A stretch of DNA of 64,000 bases from Anoxynatronum sibiricum (GTDB lineage: Bacteria; Bacillota; Clostridia; Peptostreptococcales; Tindalliaceae), in contig NZ_JBCITM010000011.1 in assembly GCF_039414295.1 (NCBI RefSeq), forward strand, positions 62,001 to 126,000. The letters are read 5' to 3'. The number at the start of each line of letters is the position of its first letter. Within the stretch, counting starts at the first letter, position 1. The position numbers and the translations under genes were made by a program. The notes under the pieces were generated by a model that made no database searches, was not told the origin of the DNA, and saw nothing but the letters and a program-made list of their open reading frames with translations. Positions 14,654 through 24,217 of this stretch are shown piece by piece.

Positions 14654-15763
14654 TTATGACAACAACAGAGATAATTCGGTCGCAGGATCAAAAAAATGCA
14701 CCCGATCAACTCTTGGTTTTATGGTAACCCAGTCACCCACAACTGCTTTCACCGAAGGATCTACTCTGGCAACCAGCGTACTCTCTTTCAGCTTAAGAAA
14801 AAGATAAGTTTCAGAGCCCAGTAATTCTGTCACTTCAACCAGCGCTCGGTTGGACGAATTATCCCCCACTTCCCCTGTTTCCACTTCAATATGCTCAGGA
14901 CGAATCCCCATAACAACCTTTTTTCCCTCTAATCCATTTTGCTTCAACTTTTCTTCCCGGTCTCCACTGACAGCTACACTGCCTCCTTCATAACTGACTT
15001 TAAGTAAATTTTCACTGCGTTCCAAAACACCGTCGATGAAATTCATTTGCGGCGACCCAATAAAGCTGCCTACAAACTTATTGGCCGGCTTTTCATAGAG
15101 ATTGGTAGGTGTATCCACCTGCATCACATGACCGTCTTTTAAAACAACGATACGGGTTCCCATGGTCATTGCTTCAGTCTGGTCATGGGTGACATAAATA
15201 AACGTTGTTTTAAGACGATGATGCAACTTGCTGATCTCTGCTCTTGTCTGCACCCTCAGTTTGGCGTCCAGATTTGAAAGTGGTTCATCCATCAGAAAGA
15301 CCTTGGGGTCACGAACAATGGCTCTTCCCAGGGCGATTCGCTGACGTTGTCCACCTGACAATTCTTTTGGTTTGTTCTTTAAAAGTTCTTGCAACCCCAA
15401 AATATCAGCAGCATTTTGTACGCGCTGGTCAATTTCCTTTTTAGGCATGTTGCGTAGCTTTAAACCAAAAGCCATGTTTTCATAATTGGTCATATGTGGA
15501 TAAAGGGCATAGTTTTGAAAAACCATGGCAATGTCTCTGTCTTTCGGAGAAACATCATTGACCAGGCGGTCCTCGATGTATATTTCACCGCTGGTTATCT
15601 CTTCAAGACCAGCAATCATGCGTAGCGCTGTTGACTTGCCGCATCCGGAGGGCCCTACAAATACAATGAACTCATTGTCCTGAATATCCAGATTCATGTC
15701 GTGCACGGCATGAAAGCCATTGGGATACACCTTGTTCACATTGACCAGCTTTAATCCTGCCAT
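14654..15763 (-). CDS. Sugar ABC transporter ATPase (MsmK/UgpC/MalK type)
   Basis: A 369-residue ATPase. Walker A GPSGCGKST lies near residue 35, Q-loop MVFQNYALYPHMT, signature LSGGQRQRIALGRA, Walker B VFLMDEPLSNLD and switch THDQTEAMTM. Residues 240-369 form the MalK-type regulatory/TOBE domain. The start at 15763 (AAAGAGGTGATGGATCA before it) fits the family's short N-terminus. It is the last gene of the operon, 56 bases after the GH65 gene. Such ATPases can serve several sugar importers; here it most likely powers the two permeases at 19772-21719. Confidence 0.95.
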   Translation of the reverse strand: MAGLKLVNVNKVYPNGFHAVHDMNLDIQDNEFIVFVGPSGCGKSTALRMIAGLEEITSGEIYIEDRLVNDVSPKDRDIAMVFQNYALYPHMTNYENMAFGLKLRNMPKKEIDQRVQNAADILGLQELLKNKPKELSGGQRQRIALGRAIVRDPKVFLMDEPLSNLDAKLRVQTRAEISKLHHRLKTTFIYVTHDQTEAMTMGTRIVVLKDGHVMQVDTPTNLYEKPANKFVGSFIGSPQMNFIDGVLERSENLLKVSYEGGSVAVSGDREEKLKQNGLEGKKVVMGIRPEHIEVETGEVGDNSSNRALVEVTELLGSETYLFLKLKESTLVARVDPSVKAVVGDWVTIKPRVDRVHFFDPATELSLLLS

Positions 15764-15819
15764 TGATCCATCACCTCTTTCCAAATTTGTCCTTCCAAAA
15801 TGGATTCTCTCATGTTATG

Positions 15820-18174
15820 TTATTTTGTTATTCGTTGAAATTGAATGGGTTTTTCAGGAAGCAGCCATATTTTCTCGTCTCCGTAGTAAAATTCAAATCC
15901 ATCACCTTCCAGCAACTTCATTGTCGTCTCTTGTTCTGAAACATGTACTTTAAAACAGTTACCCCGGTATTTAATGCGGAAACTGTATCCTATCAAACCA
16001 ACAGGAATCTGAGGTGAAAAACGAACTCCTTCGTCTGAGATGCGCATCCCCGCAAACCCACTTACCAGACTGAGCCAGGTACCTGCCATGCTGGCCGTGT
16101 GAATTCCATGGTGGGCATTGCCCTGCAAGTTATCCAAGTCGAGCCGGGCGGTTTCCAGAAAATGGCTTGAAGCCTTTTGTATATCGCCTGTTTCAGCTCC
16201 AATGATGCTGAAGATGCATCTTGAAAGAGAAGAGTCATGGGTCGTCACTTGCTCATAATATGCCAGATCTTTTTTCTTTTCTTCATGAGAAAACTGATCA
16301 TGAAGTAAATAGAGAGCCAGCACAACGTCCGCCTGTTTACACACCTGATGCCGATATATATCCAGGGGATGGTAGTGCAGTAATAGTGGATAATGATTCT
16401 CCGGAGTTCTATCAAAGGGCCAAACCGGTTTATCCAAAAAACTGTCGTCCTGAGGATGAATACCACGCTCATCATCTTTTGGCAAATACATGGCGTCGGC
16501 TGCCATCTGCCATTCTTCGATTTCTTCAGCTCCCAAATCAATCTTGCGACTTATGCGGTTAAAATCTTCATAATTTTCCTGTGCCATTTTCTTTGCCAAC
16601 GCAGTTGCATAGTTCAGATGACTCTTCGCCATGGCATTGGTATAAAAGTTATTGTTTACAAGTGCCGTATATTCATCAGGACCTGTCACAGTGAAAATAC
16701 AAAAGCGTTGGGGATTTCCACCGCTGAATGCGCCAATGTAAAGCCAGATGCGCGCTGTTTCAAACGTAATTTCAGCGCCGAATTTGAGAATGAACTCCCA
16801 GTCTCCAGTTGCCATTTCATATTGACGTATGGCATGAACAATATCAGCATTGATATGATACTGAGCAGTCCCAGCTGGATAGTAGGATGAGCATTCTATT
16901 CCTGTAATGGTGCGCCAGGGGAATAAGGCACCTTTTTTCCGAAAAAGTGTGTGTGCCCGCCGGCGCGCCTGATCAAGGGTATTGAACCGGTACTCCAGTA
17001 GTTTTCGGGCAATCCAGGGCTGGGTGTAAATAAAAAAAGGAACGATATAAATTTCAGAATCCCAAAAATAATGCCCTTGATAACCTTCCCCCGTTAATCC
17101 TTTTGCTGCGATATTGGTACTGCCATCTCTTCCTGCTGACTGAAATAAATGGAACAAGTTAAACCGAAGGCCCTGCTGCAGCTCATCGCTTCCCGCGATA
17201 GCTATGTCGCAATGCATCCAGAAATCATCCATCACCTGACGCTGTACCATGTGGTAGTGGGCCCACCCTTGTTGTTTGACAGTTTCGAGGATGGTATCAG
17301 CTGTCTCCCAGAGCTGATCAGGCGGAATGCGGTCACTTCTGAGGTAAAGCAACGACTTTGTGAGACTAATACGTTCCCCCATTTTTGCTGCAAATGTATA
17401 ACGATGCTCCAGCATCTGACCATGCACATGATTCATCCTGTTGATACAGTGGCCGGATTCAATCAGATTATGAATACAACTGAGCACTTGAAGCTTTGAG
17501 TGGGTGGTGATTTGTAAAAGTTTGGAAGTATTTTCTTTTTGCTCCAGTTTTTCCAGTTTTAAAGTTTGACCTGTTAGAGATGTTCCAATCCGTGGATCAT
17601 TTTCGGATGTCTGATTGTGAACATGCCCATCAATCATGGAAATTAACCGAACAATTCCAGTGAAGTTAACGGGGATCACGGTATAGCGTATAAGAACTAA
17701 GCTGTCTTCGGCAAAAGAAACCATTCGTTCAACTTCTATATCAACAATTTTACCCCGAGGTGATACCCAACGAGTATATCGCGTCAATATTCCCTGCTGA
17801 AGATCAAGCTCCCGTCGATATTTTTCAATGGTACCTGTGAACAAGCTGAATATTTCATCTTCTATTTGGAGTTGAATCAGCTTTCCATTTGGCACGTTAA
17901 GCATCGTTTCTGTATGTGTCGCATATCCATAGGCCGTTTCATCATAATGAATGGGTACTTTTTCGAAAAATCCATTAAGATAAGTGCCTTCCATTGATGT
18001 CCCCGCTGGACCGTCGTATCCTTCTTCAAAGCTGCCTCGAATACCGAGGTTACCATTCCCTAAAGAAAAGACCGTTTCACTCAGAAAATTGGTTTGGGGG
18101 TCAAAATCAGTTTCGATTATTTTCCAGGGATCTACCTCATAACAGGTCTTTTTCTGTTGTCTATTTCTGCTCAT
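15820..18174 (-). CDS. Glycoside hydrolase family 65 disaccharide phosphorylase
   Basis: A 784-residue cytoplasmic enzyme. GH65 phosphorylases split alpha-glucosides such as trehalose, maltose, kojibiose or nigerose with phosphate, giving beta-glucose-1-phosphate. An N-terminal beta-sandwich domain (ETVFSLGNGNLGIRGSFEEG near residues 33-52) is followed by the alpha/alpha barrel (GEGYQGHYFWDSE near 362-374) with the catalytic glutamate in GPDEY at residues 498-502 and NNNFYTN just after. The start at 18174 follows GGAGGGGGACACGTC. Substrate cannot be read reliably. No beta-phosphoglucomutase gene, the usual partner, is in the operon. Confidence 0.93.
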   Translation of the reverse strand: MSRNRQQKKTCYEVDPWKIIETDFDPQTNFLSETVFSLGNGNLGIRGSFEEGYDGPAGTSMEGTYLNGFFEKVPIHYDETAYGYATHTETMLNVPNGKLIQLQIEDEIFSLFTGTIEKYRRELDLQQGILTRYTRWVSPRGKIVDIEVERMVSFAEDSLVLIRYTVIPVNFTGIVRLISMIDGHVHNQTSENDPRIGTSLTGQTLKLEKLEQKENTSKLLQITTHSKLQVLSCIHNLIESGHCINRMNHVHGQMLEHRYTFAAKMGERISLTKSLLYLRSDRIPPDQLWETADTILETVKQQGWAHYHMVQRQVMDDFWMHCDIAIAGSDELQQGLRFNLFHLFQSAGRDGSTNIAAKGLTGEGYQGHYFWDSEIYIVPFFIYTQPWIARKLLEYRFNTLDQARRRAHTLFRKKGALFPWRTITGIECSSYYPAGTAQYHINADIVHAIRQYEMATGDWEFILKFGAEITFETARIWLYIGAFSGGNPQRFCIFTVTGPDEYTALVNNNFYTNAMAKSHLNYATALAKKMAQENYEDFNRISRKIDLGAEEIEEWQMAADAMYLPKDDERGIHPQDDSFLDKPVWPFDRTPENHYPLLLHYHPLDIYRHQVCKQADVVLALYLLHDQFSHEEKKKDLAYYEQVTTHDSSLSRCIFSIIGAETGDIQKASSHFLETARLDLDNLQGNAHHGIHTASMAGTWLSLVSGFAGMRISDEGVRFSPQIPVGLIGYSFRIKYRGNCFKVHVSEQETTMKLLEGDGFEFYYGDEKIWLLPEKPIQFQRITK

Positions 18175-18222
18175 GACGTGTCCCCCTCCACCGTATCCCA
18201 TTCACTCAACGAAAGTATGTAA

Positions 18223-18251
18223 CGGACTGCCCGATTGTACCAGGCAGTCCG
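18223..18251 (-). promoter_or_regulatory. Intercistronic stem-loop after the binding-protein gene
   Basis: CGGACTGCC pairs exactly with GGCAGTCCG around an 11-base loop, without a T run. It lies 10 bases past the binding-protein stop, inside the operon. Such hairpins commonly stabilise the upstream message or reduce read-through, giving more binding protein than enzyme. Confidence 0.6.
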
Positions 18252-18260
18252 GATAGTTGC

Positions 18261-19625
18261 TTATTGAATATCAAATCCTGTAATGTCCTGTAAATCCAGT
18301 TCCAGTTCTTCAAATGCAGTAGCTGCATCCATGGACCCTGTCAAGACGGAATGCACCGATCTGAAAAAAGCAGTTGAAACAGCATTGTAGTTGGGTGCTG
18401 TCGCTGTTGAAGGTCTTGCAACTGCATTGATGAAAACATCATACAGACTGCCGAAGAAAGGGCTGGCTTCCAACACTTCTGCATCTTCATAGAGGGACAT
18501 GATCGTTGGATTCAAAGAACCTTCCACTGCACGCATTTTTTGTGCATCATAACCAGCCATGAACAGTGCCACTTCGGCAGCGATTTCGGGATTGTTGCTG
18601 TAACGACTCACTGCCAATTGCCATCCTCCAAGAGTGGCTGCACCTTCACCGCTTTTGCCGGCCGGCAATGGTGACACGTCAAAGAGACCTTTAATGGCAC
18701 TGTCATCCGCATGCCCCAAGCTGTAAGCATAGGGCCAGTTACGCATGAAGGCTGCGTTTCCGCCTTGCCATACGGCTCTGGAGTCTTCTTCGCCCATGCC
18801 GGTAACACCATTGGGTGATATGGTCCCCACCCATGCGGCTGCCTGGTCAATGATTTCAATAGCATTGGCGTTATTGATGGTAATCATGCCTTCGGGTGAA
18901 ATAATAGTCCCCCCATCATTGGAAGCAATCCATTCCAGTGCATCGCAGGTAAGCCCCTCATAAGCATTTCCCTGCCATACGAAGCCCACAAAATCAGGAT
19001 TACCCTCAGCACGTTCACCCTCCTGAATTACCGATGCCTGTTCTTCCAGTTCATCCCAGGTAGCTGGCGGCTCAAAGTTATATTTTTCCAGAAGATCGGT
19101 ACGGTAATACAGTAATCCAGCGTCTGTAAACCATGGAATTGCCACCAACCTGCCATCTACTGTATTGTTTTCCACAATTGCCGGGAAATGCTCGTCAACA
19201 ACATCTGCTGCACCAAAATCATAGAGGTCAACAAAATGCTCCGCCAAATCCCCGGGCCAAATCACGTCGATCTGGTATACATCCACCTCAGCGCTTTGTG
19301 CTTCAAAAAACTGCAGGTAGAGACCTAGGCGATCCTGAGCCAGGTCAGGTGTGTCAAGGACATTCACCAGAACATTGGGATTTTGGTCCATATACATTTC
19401 AGCAGCCTTTTGCGTTAGTTCCAGTTCCTGGCCAACAGCGCCGGCTGCCACTGTAATCACCACTTGGTCACCAGGTTCACCCGGTTCTGCGGGTTCCGTA
19501 GGTTCAGCAGGCTCTGCAGGTTCTGCAGGAGCAGGCTCTGCAGGGCTTCCGCAACCCGCTAACAAACTACCCACCAATACCATTACCAACAACAATGTCC
19601 ACCAGTGCTTTTTCTTGATTTTCAT
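18261..19625 (-). CDS. Sugar ABC transporter substrate-binding lipoprotein
   Basis: A 454-residue family 1 extracellular binding protein. A lipoprotein signal with lipobox LLAGC ends near residue 25, followed by a Pro/Glu/Ala-rich linker of about 25 residues (PAEPAEPTEPAEPGEP) and then the bilobed binding fold (YMDQNPNVLVNVLDTP, IDVIWPGDLAEHF, WDELEEQASVI, GGWQLAVSRYS). This matches MalE/TreS-type proteins that feed trehalose/maltose/sucrose-like sugars to MalFG-type permeases. Start has GAAGGGGGAACATTC before it. The gene is followed by a stem-loop. Confidence 0.95.
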   Translation of the reverse strand: MKIKKKHWWTLLLVMVLVGSLLAGCGSPAEPAPAEPAEPAEPTEPAEPGEPGDQVVITVAAGAVGQELELTQKAAEMYMDQNPNVLVNVLDTPDLAQDRLGLYLQFFEAQSAEVDVYQIDVIWPGDLAEHFVDLYDFGAADVVDEHFPAIVENNTVDGRLVAIPWFTDAGLLYYRTDLLEKYNFEPPATWDELEEQASVIQEGERAEGNPDFVGFVWQGNAYEGLTCDALEWIASNDGGTIISPEGMITINNANAIEIIDQAAAWVGTISPNGVTGMGEEDSRAVWQGGNAAFMRNWPYAYSLGHADDSAIKGLFDVSPLPAGKSGEGAATLGGWQLAVSRYSNNPEIAAEVALFMAGYDAQKMRAVEGSLNPTIMSLYEDAEVLEASPFFGSLYDVFINAVARPSTATAPNYNAVSTAFFRSVHSVLTGSMDAATAFEELELDLQDITGFDIQ

Positions 19626-19671
19626 GAATGTTCCCCCTTCATCTTTGGTTGATCATCATGGAACCATTAAC

Positions 19672-19707
19672 TTGATGCTGTTGATACTTTTGATGCTTTT
19701 GATGCTT
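19672..19707. repeat. Four tandem 9-base repeats
   Basis: TTGATGCTG, TTGATACTT, TTGATGCTT, TTGATGCTT follow one another in the 146-base gap between permease and binding-protein genes. It could be a slippage tract in the leader of the binding-protein gene. Confidence 0.6.
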
Positions 19708-19771
19708 TGGTATGGTAATCGTTTTGGGCACCAACTCCCTTCCAGCAAACTATTTACCGAGTTTGTTTGTT

Positions 19772-20644
19772 TTATCCTTTCACGGCTCCGGCAGTCAGCC
19801 CTGCCACGATCCGTTTCTGGAATATCAACACCAAGACAACAATGGGCACCGTCACCACCACAGCTGCTGCCATAATTTCACCAAAGGGTTCTTGTCGGGC
19901 GACAGCTCCCGTGAAGTAAGCAATGGCAACCGGTACTGTGCGGGCGCCTGGATTAATGGAGGTAAATGTCAGCGCAAAAAGGTACTCATTCCATGCGGCA
20001 ATAAAGGCCAGTAATCCCGTTGTCACCAATGCCGGAGCGGTCAATGGCAGCATTATTTTGTAAAATGTTTGAAACGGCGTTGCACCATCTACCTGTGCCG
20101 ATTCAAGCAAGGCCAAGGGCAATCCTTTGAAGAAAGCCGTCAGCACCCAGGTGGTAAATGGCAGTGTGAATATCATATATGACAGGATCATGCTGGTGAT
20201 TGTTGGCAGTTTCAAGGTTGTTATCACTGCGTATAAACCTGCGAGTACTGTTACCTGGGGAAACATGGTCATAGCTAAAATCATATACAGGGTTGGTTTT
20301 TTGCCACGAAATCGGAGTTTTCCCAGGGCGAAGGCGGCGAATGAGCCAGCCACCAAAGCCAATAAGGTGGTGCTGGTGGCCACAATGCTGCTGTTGATCA
20401 ACCCACGTACAAACTGCTGATTATCAAAGATCACCCGGTAATTTCTCAGTGTTGGTGCGAAATCGCCAGTAGAGGGGTCACGGGGAACCAGTGTGGCAGG
20501 TGCCATTTGCAGTTGCGCTTCCGACTTTAGTGAGGAATTGATGGCCCAGTAAAAAGGAAATAGCAGATAGATAAATATAATCATTAGAATGAGATAAAAC
20601 CCTGCTTTTAATAGTAGATGACTCACATGTTTAGGCGGTTTCAT
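19772..20644 (-). CDS. Sugar ABC transporter permease (MalG type)
   Basis: A 290-residue inner-membrane protein with six predicted helices. The MalG-type cytoplasmic loop EAA motif is seen as ALLESAQVDGATPFQTFYKIMLPL, and the protein ends with the KGxxAGAVKG tail typical of the family. The start at 20644 is chosen because translation from it begins just before the first membrane helix; it overlaps the stop of the preceding permease by 14 bases, so the two are coupled. Confidence 0.95.
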   Translation of the reverse strand: MKPPKHVSHLLLKAGFYLILMIIFIYLLFPFYWAINSSLKSEAQLQMAPATLVPRDPSTGDFAPTLRNYRVIFDNQQFVRGLINSSIVATSTTLLALVAGSFAAFALGKLRFRGKKPTLYMILAMTMFPQVTVLAGLYAVITTLKLPTITSMILSYMIFTLPFTTWVLTAFFKGLPLALLESAQVDGATPFQTFYKIMLPLTAPALVTTGLLAFIAAWNEYLFALTFTSINPGARTVPVAIAYFTGAVARQEPFGEIMAAAVVVTVPIVVLVLIFQKRIVAGLTAGAVKG

Positions 20645-21719
20645 CCATGTCCACCCCCAGCATTTTAATATAGGCAATGGCAAAACCAAAGATGATGATA
20701 AAAATAACCACACCAATGGCTGAAGCCAGCCCCATGTTTCGATTCCCTATTAACTGAAAATAGTTGTAAGTAGCCATGGAATACTGACTTTGCCCCAACA
20801 ATACCTGAAAAACATCAAACACTCGTAATGCATCCAACGTTCTGAAAATCAAAGCCACTGCCATGGCAGGTTTCAGTAGCGGGAAGGTAATGCTGAAAAA
20901 CTGTTTGACTGGCCCGGCACCATCGATGGCAGCTGCCTCATAAAGTTCATCCGGTATCGTTTGCAGTCCTGCCAGCAATAGCAAAGCCATGAAAGGAGTT
21001 GTTTTCCATACATCCACTGCAACCATGGCCCATAACTGAAGCTGGCCACTGGCCAGAAAAGCCACTCTCCCATCTGCCAACCCAAAGGTATAGAGCAATG
21101 TGTTGAATAGTCCAGTTCGATTGGGAGCCAGCATCCATTCCCACATACGGGCAGAGACAACAGTGATCACCGCCCAAGGTATGAGCATGGCAGTTCGTGT
21201 CACTCCCTTTCCTTTGAAATTGCTATTCACCACCAAAGCAACTCCAAGGCCCAGCGCCAGTTCCAGAAATACGGAGGTAACAGTGAAAATCAATGTGTTG
21301 GTGATGGCATCAATAAAATCGACATCAGTCGCTCCAAGCACATATTGACTTCCCATAAAAGAGAACTGTTTGTACTCCCGGTAGCGCACCGGTTCCCGTG
21401 GCAATACCGAGATGGGCCGTTCATAAACGGTTTTTCCCGTTTCCTCATCAATAACAGGTTGGTTGGTGTCTTCATCAATCACCGGCGGTAGTTGACGAAT
21501 CGTGACGCTCAATAAGCGCTGATAATTGTCGAGTCCTATGAATTCCGTTTCCTGTCCGCTGGCAAACTGTCGATTGGTAAAACTGGTGTAAAACACCTGA
21601 CCCAGAGGATAAACCGCAATCACCAGCAAAATGATCAGCGCCGGCAACAGCAACCGATAAGCAGTACGCTCTTCCCTTTTTGCCAACTCAGATCGGCCGC
21701 TTCGTTTATCGTTACTCAT
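20631..21719 (-). CDS. Sugar ABC transporter permease (MalF type)
   Basis: A 362-residue membrane protein. After the first helix (LLPALIILLVIAVYPLGQVFYTS) comes an extra extracytoplasmic segment of about 80 residues rich in charged residues (residues 60-140), as in MalF-type subunits, then five further helices. The coupling loop reads ELYEAAAIDGAGPVKQFFSITFPLL. The start at 21719 has AAAGGGGGGGGAAT before it. It lies 16 bases after the glycosyltransferase stop. Confidence 0.94.
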   Translation of the reverse strand: MSNDKRSGRSELAKREERTAYRLLLPALIILLVIAVYPLGQVFYTSFTNRQFASGQETEFIGLDNYQRLLSVTIRQLPPVIDEDTNQPVIDEETGKTVYERPISVLPREPVRYREYKQFSFMGSQYVLGATDVDFIDAITNTLIFTVTSVFLELALGLGVALVVNSNFKGKGVTRTAMLIPWAVITVVSARMWEWMLAPNRTGLFNTLLYTFGLADGRVAFLASGQLQLWAMVAVDVWKTTPFMALLLLAGLQTIPDELYEAAAIDGAGPVKQFFSITFPLLKPAMAVALIFRTLDALRVFDVFQVLLGQSQYSMATYNYFQLIGNRNMGLASAIGVVIFIIIFGFAIAYIKMLGVDMDETA

Positions 21720-21735
21720 ATTCCCCCCCCTTTCG

Positions 21736-23235
21736 CTACTCATGTTCTGACTTTATTCCCGCAGCACGAGCCCGTATAGATTCAAATTCATCCTCGTGCT
21801 GAGACTCGTGTTTCATAAAATAATCAGGCACATTGATTTGACAGGCTTTATCTTGCACTTTTTTCTTCCATTTCAGCATTTCCTTAACGTAGGCATCAGC
21901 AGCAGCATTCCAGGTAAATGTGCTGCGAACTCTTTCCAATCCTTTTTGGTGGTAAGTATTCCACAAAACATGATCTTTCATTAACGAGAAAATACCTTCA
22001 GCGATGGCAGCTGACTGTTGAGGATCCACCAGCAATCCAAAAGACTCATTTCCCTTCTTCAAGATATCCTGACCACCACCGTTGGCTGTCACCACCACGG
22101 GCACACCACATGCCATGGCTTCGATAGTGGCCAAACCAAAAGGTTCATAAAGAGAGGTAAGCGCAAACACCCCACGCCGCCGGGCTGTTTCACGATATGC
22201 AGCAGCCAGTTGCTGCTGTCCGGATAAATTCACAAAACCAATCTTGCCAGCCAGCTGGTAGGTCTGTATTAATTCTAATATGGAAGCCAGTTGCTGTTGT
22301 TCCTCGTTTTTGAGTCGATGCATATCCGCTTGAGGATCATCAATGCCCCGAACAGCCAGAATCAGATTACAGCATTCCTGCAGCTGAGAATGTTCACCAT
22401 AAGCCTTCACTAATCCTGTCACATTTTTTTTAGGGTCCAGTCGACTGGATGCGATTACCCATGGCAAATGCTGTCTTTCTTTTGCCACATCACGGCGAAG
22501 TACTTGCTGTATGCTTTCAGTCACTGCTTGATCATGTGTCTGGGGTTTATCATTGAAAATATCCTGATTCACACCCGGAGGAACAACAATAAATGGCAGC
22601 TTTTTATGCTGGTTAAACAAATCTCGATATAATGTGTGAAAATACTGTTGCTCTTTCTCTTGCTGTGTACTCACAAATCTGATCATGGCTTGGCTTATGG
22701 CAGTTCGTTCTGCTGCCAACCGGGTGGTAAATTGATACTGTTGGTCGAGCGACTCATAAGACACTCCAGTTCCCATCAGCTTTTCCAGTTTTTGTGCTCC
22801 AAGGGAGTGGGCTGTAAACGTATACGGAACACCTGTAAGTTGTTGGAAAATGGCTCCTGAAATGCCCCCGTCGCCATAATGGGTGGTAACTGCATCTGGC
22901 AAGTAACCCGCCTGATGATACCATTGACGAATACCTTCCACATACTCATAGAGAAAAGGCCACAATTGTTCCTTTGGCAAAAATGCTTTCCCGCCAAAAC
23001 TGATGCGCACGATGCGCACATTGGTTCCTGCGTAAACTTCTTCAGGCTGTTGAAATTCCGGCCAGTCTTCATCTTCTATCCTTCGGGTGAAAATAATGGT
23101 TTCATGACCCAGTCGATCAAAGGCGAAAGCGAGTTCTTTCACATATACCAATTGACCACCAAAGTCTGGGTGCTGTGTCCAATAGCTGTCGTGTTGATCA
23201 AAGTTTCCCTGTGGGTTGAAACAAGCGATGTGCAT
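21736..23235 (-). CDS. GT4 glycosyltransferase, sucrose-phosphate-synthase / mannosylfructose-phosphate-synthase-like
   Basis: A 499-residue cytoplasmic retaining transferase. It opens MHIACFNPQGNF and DFGGQLVYVKELAFAF, the N-lobe glycine loop of sucrose-phosphate and mannosylfructose-phosphate synthases, followed by TAHSLGAQK. The C-lobe has SRLDPKKNVTGLV and the EX7E donor motif EPFGLATIE, then NGGGQDIL. These enzymes move a hexosyl group from a nucleotide sugar to fructose-6-phosphate. The start at 23235 follows GGAAAGGAGAACCTCC; upstream codons overlap the kinase gene. No phosphatase domain follows the transferase and none is encoded in the operon. Whether it acts in synthesis or in the reverse direction is unknown. 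Confidence 0.85.
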   Translation of the reverse strand: MHIACFNPQGNFDQHDSYWTQHPDFGGQLVYVKELAFAFDRLGHETIIFTRRIEDEDWPEFQQPEEVYAGTNVRIVRISFGGKAFLPKEQLWPFLYEYVEGIRQWYHQAGYLPDAVTTHYGDGGISGAIFQQLTGVPYTFTAHSLGAQKLEKLMGTGVSYESLDQQYQFTTRLAAERTAISQAMIRFVSTQQEKEQQYFHTLYRDLFNQHKKLPFIVVPPGVNQDIFNDKPQTHDQAVTESIQQVLRRDVAKERQHLPWVIASSRLDPKKNVTGLVKAYGEHSQLQECCNLILAVRGIDDPQADMHRLKNEEQQQLASILELIQTYQLAGKIGFVNLSGQQQLAAAYRETARRRGVFALTSLYEPFGLATIEAMACGVPVVVTANGGGQDILKKGNESFGLLVDPQQSAAIAEGIFSLMKDHVLWNTYHQKGLERVRSTFTWNAAADAYVKEMLKWKKKVQDKACQINVPDYFMKHESQHEDEFESIRARAAGIKSEHE

Positions 23236-24217
23236 GGAGGTTCTCCTTTCCAGTATCTGTTGCCCATTTTTCAAGACTTTCTGGATCTGGCATCTGGCAA
23301 ATTGCCCCAATAGAACCCAGTTTCCAGGCAGCGCAATAGCTGCCCTGGTATAATGCATCTTTTACCGTTAATCCCCGAAGAAGTCCTGACATAAACCCCG
23401 ACCAGAATGCGTCTCCTGCCCCGGTGGTATCCACCACTTCCCTGGCATAAGCAGGTAGCTGCAACACCTCATCGCTGTTAAAGGCTGCCAAACCACGGGC
23501 TCCCAAGGTCATGATGACGAAGAGGTCAGGGTATTGACGCAAGCGTCTTTGTACGTCTTGCCAGTTACCCGTTCCCCATAAATACTCAGCATCACTTTCC
23601 GAAGGCTTAATGACGTCCACCAGAGGTAGTATTTGTCGATTGATAAACTCTACGCCGTCGTGACCAGGTTCCCAGAGCACCGGTCGATAGTTGGGATCAA
23701 AAGTGATAAGCTTGTGTTGTGATTTAGCCCGTTTGATTAACGTCATTGTTGTTTCGCGTATTTCTTGATGAGAAAGAGCCCAGGCAGTGAAATGAAAAAT
23801 GCGGCACTGGTCTACCATTAACTCATGCTTTGGCTTTAATATCACATCAAGATCTGCGCGGCGCATTGGCATAAACGCAGGATTCTCTCGACTTTTAGTG
23901 ACAAATACCATTGAAGTGGGCCAGGAACTCACATGAACACCCTGAAGTGCCACTCGTTGTTCTTGTAAAAACCCGGTTAGATACCTGCCGAAATCATCGT
24001 CACCAACACTGGCAATTAATGCGGCAGCATGGCTCATCCCGGCAAGATTTACTGCCAGGTTTCCAGGTGAACCCCCAAAAGATTTCTGAAAATGGACTGC
24101 TTCTTTCAGAGAAGCAACATAATCGGTGGAAATCATATCAATGAGCAGTTCCCCCATTGCCACCACGTCATATTCAGTTTTTTGCAGTTGAAGGGTATCA
24201 TCAAAACGCATCTTCAT
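23198..24217 (-). CDS. PfkB-family sugar kinase, probable fructokinase
   Basis: A 339-residue ribokinase-fold kinase. N-terminal signature GGSPGNLAVNLAG lies near residue 48, and the ATP/anion-hole motif DTTGAGDAFWSGF near residue 262. The N-terminal VAMGELLIDMI and the FDPNYRPVLW segment are typical of fructokinases. The gene start overlaps the LacI stop (ATGA), and its last 38 bases overlap the start of the glycosyltransferase, so the three genes are tightly coupled. The product would supply fructose-6-phosphate, the usual acceptor of the neighbouring transferase. Substrate is inferred from context. Confidence 0.88.
   Translation of the reverse strand: MKMRFDDTLQLQKTEYDVVAMGELLIDMISTDYVASLKEAVHFQKSFGGSPGNLAVNLAGMSHAAALIASVGDDDFGRYLTGFLQEQRVALQGVHVSSWPTSMVFVTKSRENPAFMPMRRADLDVILKPKHELMVDQCRIFHFTAWALSHQEIRETTMTLIKRAKSQHKLITFDPNYRPVLWEPGHDGVEFINRQILPLVDVIKPSESDAEYLWGTGNWQDVQRRLRQYPDLFVIMTLGARGLAAFNSDEVLQLPAYAREVVDTTGAGDAFWSGFMSGLLRGLTVKDALYQGSYCAAWKLGSIGAICQMPDPESLEKWATDTGKENLHAHRLFQPTGKL

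Noticed and set aside
19672..19707. CRISPR-like array
   Set aside because: The units are 9 bases with no spacers; it is a simple tandem repeat. No CRISPR array or cas gene was seen anywhere.
19351..19875. A plus-strand Gly/Ser/Ala-rich open frame opposite the binding-protein gene
   Set aside because: It is the complement of the Pro/Glu-rich lipoprotein linker and has no start signal.
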